The notes under the pieces were generated by a model. That model saw nothing but the letters and a program-made list of their open reading frames with translations. It made no database searches and was not told the origin of the DNA. The translations under genes were made by a program, and so were the position numbers. A DNA stretch of 64,000 nt from Boswellia sacra (lineage: Eukaryota > Streptophyta > Magnoliopsida > Sapindales > Burseraceae), in contig SNVD02013093.1 in NCBI GenBank assembly GCA_013180625.2, positions 558,001 to 622,000 of the forward strand. Reading direction: 5' to 3'. Positions 58,198 to 64,000 of this stretch are shown piece after piece. Position 1 is the first letter of the stretch, and each line of letters starts with the position of its first letter.

Positions 58198-61117
58198 TTA
58201 TGCCTTGGTGACTCCAATTAGGCTCAAACAGAGCCTGAATTTTTCTGTTGGAAGAGGTTTGGTTAACATATCAGCTGGGTTTCTTACAGTAGGAATTTTC
58301 TTCACTGCAACGATTCCCTTTTCTGCAATTTCCTTCACAAAATGATATTTAACATCTATGTGCTTTGCTCTACCATGATGAACTTGATTCTTGATCAAAT
58401 GGATGGTACTTTGATTATCACAATGGAGTATAAAACTGTCTTGATCAACATCTAACTCCATAATCAATCCTTTAAGCCATAAACCTTCTTTGATTGCCTC
58501 TGTAGCTCCAATATATTCAGCTTCAGTTGTTGAAAGAGTAACCGTGCTTTGTAGCCCTGCGCTCCAGCTAATTACTTTTCCCCAAATTGTGAACACATAA
58601 CCTATGATTGATCATTTATTATCCTTGTCTCCAGCATAATCTGAGGCTATAAATCCTTCGAAAAACTCCACCTGAATCATGACCTTTTCCATAACATAAT
58701 CCAAGAGAAGTTGAACCTCTTAGATATCTTAGTATCCACTTGGCAGCATGCCAATGAATTCTTCTAGGATTATTCATATATCTACTAACCATGCTTACTG
58801 AATATGCAAGGTCAGGTCTAGTGCAAACCATAGCATACATTGAAGAACCAACTAAGCTTGCATATGATATAGAAACCATTTCCTCCTTCTCCTTTTCAGT
58901 TTTGGGACAATCTACTGTAGAAATTTTGATTTGTTCACCTATGGGAGTGGAAACCATCCTTTCGTTGTTCATGTTGAACTTGACCAGCAATTTTTCTATG
59001 TAATCTTTCTGACTCAAGCATAATATATTCTTAGATCTATCCTGAATTATCTGTATGCCAAAAATCTTCTTTGCAGCTCCCATATCCTTCATATCAAACT
59101 CAGATTTTAGTAAATGCTTCAACTTGTTGATACTTTGCTTGTTCTTTCCTATCAACAACATGTCATCAACATATAATAATAAATAGAGATAATCACCACT
59201 GCAAAATTTTTGATAGTATACACAATTATCAAATTGACTTCTCTTTAGTCAATTTTCAATCATGTAACTATCAAACCTTTTATACCATTGTCTAGGGGCT
59301 TGTTTCAGCCCATAGAGTGATTTTTTCAATAAACACACATGATTTTCTTTGCCTTTAAGTTCAAAGCCTTTAGGTTACTGCATCAGAATTTTTTCTTCAA
59401 TGTTTCCATGCAAGAAAGCCATTTTTACATCCATTTGTTCTATTTCCAGGTCTTCTTGAGCCACCATTGCCAATAGAAGACGAATAGATGTATATCTCAC
59501 TACAGGAGAATATATTTCTTGATAATCAATACCCTCTACTTGAGAATAACCCTTAGCTACAAGTCTAGCTTTGAATTTTTCAGGTTGTACTCCATCAATA
59601 CCAGATTTTTTCTTAAGAATCCATTTGCAACCTATCACTTTAATTCCCTTTGGCTTTGGAATTAATTCCCAGGTCTGGTTTTTTACTAAAGAACTCATTT
59701 CTTCCCTCATTGCAGCTATCCAATGCTTTGAATTCTTTCCCGTCACAGCATCAATGTAATTTGTGGGTTCTTGCTCAAGTTCTTCTCTTACTTGTAAAGC
59801 ATAGGCAACAATATCAGCTTGAGCATACCTCTTAGGATTTTTTATTTCTCTTCTAGCTTTATCTCTACTAAGCAAATAGTCTTGCAACTCTTCTGCACCA
59901 TTTTCAGAATTTTCATCTTGATCAAGTGTCTCTTGACCAATTTGACTTTCTTGCATATCTTGCTGCCCTTCACCATGCTCCACATCATTATCATGTGTCT
60001 CCTCTTCAGTTTTTAAATTTTTTAGCTCAACATCTTGAGACTTCATCTCAAACTCAAATTCAGCAAGCTGAGATTTATCATAAATACTACTCTTATGACA
60101 TGAACTTTCATCTAATCCCAAAATTTCTTCTTCCCTGAAAAGCACATCTCTGCTAATTATTACTTTTCCAAGCTCGGGACACCATAATTTGTATCCTTTC
60201 ACTCCAGGAGGATAGCCAAGAAACAAGCATTTGAGTGCTCTTGGTTGAAGCTTCCCTTGCCTAATGTATGCATAGGCAGTTGCTCCAAATACTTTCAAGT
60301 GATCAAGACTTGGTACTCTACCAGTCCACACTTCCTGAGGAGTCTTCAGCTTTATTGCAGTTGAAGGACACCTATTAATTAAATAACAAGCAGTAGCAAC
60401 AGCCTCTACCCAAAACGTGCAGGTAATTTAGCATTAAACAACATGCATCTAACCCTCTCTAGAATAGTTCTATTCATTCTTTCAGCTAACCCATTTTGTT
60501 AAGGAGTGCCCTTTACCATTCTATGTCTAACCACACCATGTTCTTGACAATATTTGGTAAATTCTTCACCACAAAACTCAAGACCTTTATCAGTTCTAAG
60601 AAATTTTAGTTTCTTGTCGGTTAGATTTTCTACCATTATCTTCCAATGTTTGAATTTATCTAATGTTTCATCCCTAGATTTTAGCATGTAAATTCATACT
60701 TTCTTACTGAAATCATCAAGAAAAGTGAGAAAATACCTGGCACCACTTAGTGACTTGGTCTTGGCTGGCCCCAATAGGTCTGAATGGACATATTCTATGA
60801 TGCCTTTGGTGTTGTGCTCTGCTGCAGGAAACTTCACTTTAGTTTTCTTTCCAAAAACGCAGTGTTCACAAAATTTTAGCTCTGGTAATTTGTGCTTTCC
60901 AAAGGCACCTTGCTTTTCAAGAATCTTCAATCCTTTCTCGCTAACATGTCTAAGACGTATGTGCTATAAATCGGTTGCATTCACCTCTAATTTTGATGCT
61001 ATTGTAGTTGCTGCAGAAATTTTTTCACCATTTAGAATGTAAATACCATTCTTCTTGTATCCTTTCATGACAACCATGGCTCCTTTTAGGATTTTTAGAG
61101 CACCATTTTCAGCCTTA
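58198..61117 (-). pseudogene. Ty1/copia pol (integrase, RT, RNase H), degenerate
   Basis: Read from right to left the order is copia-like. GAG-pre-integrase: HVSEKGLKILEKQGAFGK and LKFCEHCVFGKKTKVKF at 60930-60830, preceded near 61100-61020 by KILKGAMVVMKG. Integrase core: YVHSDLLGPAKTKSLSGARY, FLRTDKGLEFCGEEF and GLAERMNRT keep the D, D and E residues, though an Asn before GLEF is Lys. Reverse transcriptase: WELIPKPKGIKVIGCKWILK, KARLVAKGYSQVEGIDYQEI and YVDDMLLIGK. RNase H: TLSTTEAEYIGATEAIKEGL and HIDVKYHFVKEI, ending at 58198. Frameshifts or stops at about 60960, 60690, 60490, 60330, 59375, 59240 and 58610 break it. It is cut at 61117 by a gypsy element, so gag and the 5' LTR are not here. 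Confidence 0.95.
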
Positions 61118-61644
61118 TGTCACGAGCTTAGAGGTTTGCGCAGCACGCTCATGCAGCACTTAGGCAACTTGACTTCGAAAGTTGCTAAGTAAGCCTTGAT
61201 GCTAGTCTTCTCACTCAAGGAGAAGAAAGGAGCATTGAGCCGAAGAGCCTGTAGGCAAAGAAGAGAAGAGATGGAGACAAGAATTGCTAAGTAAAAGAGC
61301 TTTGTATTATACTTGAAAGCTTTACAATGCTTGGATGCTTTGTGTATTTGTGGATTTGTGTGGATGCTTTACAAATAAGGTTGGAGGGGTTTATATAGGA
61401 ACCACCTCTCAAATGAATGGCCTAGATCTAATGCATCTAATGGTCCTAAATGACTATCTAGAATAATTTACTAGACTTTACATAAATAGATGAGTACAAA
61501 GAAATATTCTTATAATATCCTATCTTATCCTATCTTGCTAAAGAATTCTAGAAGATGGACTTGGGCTTGCAACTTTCTAGAAGCCAGGCCAAGTCCTTAC
61601 ACATAAATGGGCTCTCTAGCAAGTAAATTGGGCGAGTCGTTACA
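61118..61644 (-). mobile_element. 3' LTR of the gypsy chromovirus derivative (527 bp)
   Basis: On the minus strand it starts TGTAACGACTCGCCCAATTT directly after the purine tract GTGGGGGAGGA (61645-61655) and ends AAGCTCGTGACA. A TATA-like CCTATATAAACCCC (minus strand, about 61387-61400) marks the promoter. It interrupts the copia pol frame. The left target duplication should be CCTTA (61113-61117); the other copy is outside the window. Confidence 0.85.
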
Positions 61645-61655
61645 TCCTCCCCCAC

Positions 61656-62150
61656 CTAATTCCGCAACGTCCTCGGCGCGCTCTCGTCCTTGTAGCATTG
61701 GATGTGCTCACTAAATTGCCACAAGGTGTCTTTGCGTTCCCAACTTGCCTCACTATCCGAATGGTTTTTCCACCTTACCAAGTATTCCGTTTATGGTGGA
61801 ACTCCTCTCCTTCGTATTACTCGATCCGCCAGGATGTATTGCACGTCCTTGTCGAATGCTGTGACTATGGCTGTGGGTGCTCTCTTGGACTCGCTTCGAC
61901 TTAGATCTTCCTTATCCTTATGATAGGGCTTGAGGAAGCTGACATGGAAGACCGGATGGATTTTGAGGTTAGGCGGCAATCGAACCTTGTAGGAGACTTC
62001 ACCCACTCGCTTGAGAATTGGAAAGGGACCTTCATATTTTTGCACCAACCCCTTGTGCACTTTACGAAGTGATTTGAATTGTTGGGGTAGGAGCTTGACA
62101 AGTACTAAGTCCCCCTCTTGGAATGTGAGGTGTCGTCTCTTGGTGTCCGC
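61656..62150 (-). pseudogene. Gypsy polyprotein C-terminal part: integrase tail and chromodomain
   Basis: This continues the frame of the upstream Gag-protease piece after one TAG codon (62151-62153, replacing the Trp of KKWAD). It reads RRHLTFQEGDLVLVKLLPQQ, VQKYEGPFPILKRVGEVSYK and HPVFHVSFLKPYHKD, the integrase C-terminal GPF/Y module. Then comes RVIRRRGVPP, a TAA (61791-61793), TEYLVRWKNHSDSEASWE and LWQFSEHI, a chromodomain, ending at TAG 61656-61658. Chromodomains of this class direct chromovirus insertion. The stop inside the chromodomain means even this part is not made whole. Confidence 0.9.
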
Positions 62151-64000
62151 CTACTTCTTCGTCCGCTTGGCGGCCTTGTCCAAGCATGCTCTTGTAATAT
62201 CGGCTTGCTCATGCCATTCTTTTGTAAGCTTGTAGGCCGCTGGACTCTTCCCCTTACTTGCCAACTTCAATAGGTTATTGGCTATGGGGTTGTGCTCTAG
62301 GCCTTGTTTGATGCCGTCGATGAGCACACTTTGTGGATGACTCATGCTCAAAGTGGCGAGTTTTGCCTTACAACTTGGGGCATTGGCCACAACATTTGCC
62401 TTGCCTGTATTGTACTCGAGCGAGTTTTGGAGTTGTTTCTCTAACTCCGCAAGTTTGGGTGGCGCCATGGTTGGAGGCTTGGCATCGAGCTTTAACTCGA
62501 TTTGATGATTGACTTCCCGTCGTGAAGGCAACTTCTTTGGGGACTCTCGAGGCTTCACATCCTTATATTTCTCAAGGATGGCTTGAATTTTGCTTGGCAT
62601 TGGGTCCTCGGCAATAGCAATATCCTCACCAATGTTTTGTTGTCGAACGGTGGCAAGGAAACTTGGATCCATCTTCGTTCCCCGTTTGAGTTGTAGTGCG
62701 GAGAATGTTTTGCCTTCAACCTTTGCTACGCGTTCCGCCTTGACCATGCATGCATGACTTCCATCGAGTATGTTGAGGGAGTTAGAAGATGGTATGGGGA
62801 AGGCATGCACTTGGTCGAAGAATTCCTTTCCAAGCACTACTTGAAAGTCATCCATGGGGACGATGGAGAAATCAAGCTTACCGTTCCATGTGCCAAGTTG
62901 TACCGTCGTTGCCTTGGACACTCCCAATATTGCTTTGGCGGGTGAGTTTACCGCCTTGATTGTGCCTCCTCCATTGACATATTTGAGGCCTAACCGTTTG
63001 GCCTCATCTTCGAAAATGAAGTTGTCCGTGGCTCCCGTATCAAGCATCGCACGCACATCCTTGCCATTGATGGTGGCACTTACATACATTAGACCCTTTT
63101 GAACATAGGTGGGTCTTTTAAGTGCGCCAATGGTACGGAGAGAACCCATCTCCGCTTGTGGCTCCTCAACTTGTATGCCCTCATGTTGAGCGGCTAGGGC
63201 GTTGAGGGTCTTCCTCTTTGGGCAATCCCGAACCCAATGAGGACCATCACAAATAAAGCAAGGACTTTTAGGTTTGGGGATATCAGACTTACCTTTGTTG
63301 GGTGTGTCACGCTTGTCTCCCCCGGATGGTTTCCGTGCACCACCTTCCTTTCGAGCATGTTCCTTCTTGATATTCTGCTCTCCCCCACCTTTCCCTTGGT
63401 TGGTCTTCCTCTCTTTGGATTGGGATGTGTAATCAATGAGGGATTCGGCCATGGCTATGGCATCATCAAGATTCTGCACGCCGCGCCTCTCAAGCTCAAC
63501 CCTCGCCCAATCTTTGAGTTTGTCGAGGAAGTAGAAGAGAGAATCCTTCTCGGACATGTCCTCGATCTCGAGGATGATGGCAGTGTACTCTTTGATGTAC
63601 TCTCGAATCGTGCCATCTTGCTTCAAACGACGGAGGCGACCCCTTGCCTCCTTCTCGGCATTGCTAGGAGAGAAATGCTTCCGAAGTTCTCTCTTGAAGT
63701 CCTCCCATGTGCGGAGAGAGATGATGCCTCTGCCCACGTCGCTATGCTTACGACGCCACCACAATTGAGCTGCATCTCAAAGGAATGTGGGTGCAATGCC
63801 GATCCTCGAAGCATCATCATTGACACGTTTGGCTTCGAAGTACTGCTCCAAGCCGAATAGGAGGTTCTCAACTTCCGTGGCATTGTGAGTGCCATTGTAT
63901 GTGGCAGGAGTAGGCACGTGCATGGTGCTTAGCCCACTTGGGTAAGAGGGGTTACCATGGTCACATTGATGCTTCTCCCATTCCGTGCGAGATTCCTCCA
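62151..64000 (-). pseudogene. Gypsy Gag-protease polyprotein with two internal deletions (runs off the window)
   Basis: The minus-strand frame is open from the window edge except for TGA at 63777-63779 and then to TAG at 62151-62153. Gag: NGTHNATEVENLLFGLEQYF near 63890-63830, AAQLWWRRKHSDVGRG and LRTWEDFKRELRKHFSPSNA, then a basic linker and a zinc knuckle CFICDGPHWVRDC (about 63260-63225). Protease: RAMLDTGATDNFIF (about 63050-63010) keeps the catalytic Asp. Directly after the RT entry motif PPKLAELEKQL (about 62440) the sequence jumps to the end of RNase H (LEYNTGKANVVANA), and after ASKGK (about 62250) it jumps to SPAAYKLTKEWHEQAD near the integrase tail. RT, most of RNase H and the integrase core are thus missing without loss of frame. 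The element could only move with help. Confidence 0.93.

Noticed and set aside
63237..63860. 207-codon plus-strand gene
   Set aside because: It is the antisense shadow of the gypsy Gag frame, which carries the zinc knuckle and conserved Gag motifs.

Overview
This window looks like nuclear DNA from a flowering plant, probably a eudicot. It is AT-rich, and its coding remains are plant Ty3/gypsy, Ty1/copia, hAT and CACTA elements, a DUF247 gene, a LONELY GUY (LOG) copy and a CASTOR/POLLUX-type channel exon. I cannot name the species. I find no intact host gene: every recognisable reading frame is truncated, frameshifted or carries stops. This is a nested transposable-element region separated by AT-rich sequence without gene signals.

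Layout. 1-2560: LTR-like sequence and a decayed gypsy integrase. 5709-7612: a solo LTR with a perfect 5-bp target duplication (TCCTG) and a tandem array on each side of its TATA box. 11005-13745: a large array of about 21-bp repeats, the first 1.7 kb folded into an imperfect palindrome. 13800-16000: GC-richer MITE-like islands and a 298-bp tandem duplication. 16640-22586: the 5' part of a minus-strand gypsy element (LTR, primer-binding site, gag) split by a 4.56-kb hAT transposon with its own broken transposase. 23139-23858: exons of a broken Ulp1-like (C48) protease gene.

26566-32450: two gypsy LTRs of about 1.4 kb in opposite orientation, with internal 3' tails facing inward around a broken intronless LOG copy. 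32457-34500: a 423-bp tandem duplication and another LTR-like fragment. 40644-41253: non-autonomous hAT. 42481-43066: a complete TRIM retrotransposon with TSD ATCAC. 45590-49259: a non-autonomous CACTA element carrying the last exon of a CASTOR/POLLUX-like channel gene. 51410-52236 and 52253-53218: a non-autonomous hAT and a long-TIR MITE only 16 bp apart.

56706-57733: a DUF247 gene cut by a copia element (57734 onward). That copia is itself cut by a gypsy chromovirus derivative (61118 to the window end), which has lost RT/RNase H and the integrase core but keeps Gag, protease and chromodomain in one frame. In several places the order of events can be read: DUF247 gene, then copia, then gypsy; gypsy gag, then hAT. 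The best candidates for something new are the palindromic 21-bp array, the LOG copy between inverted LTRs, the channel exon inside the CACTA element, and a CGACACTCGA-type minisatellite shared by two unrelated transposons.
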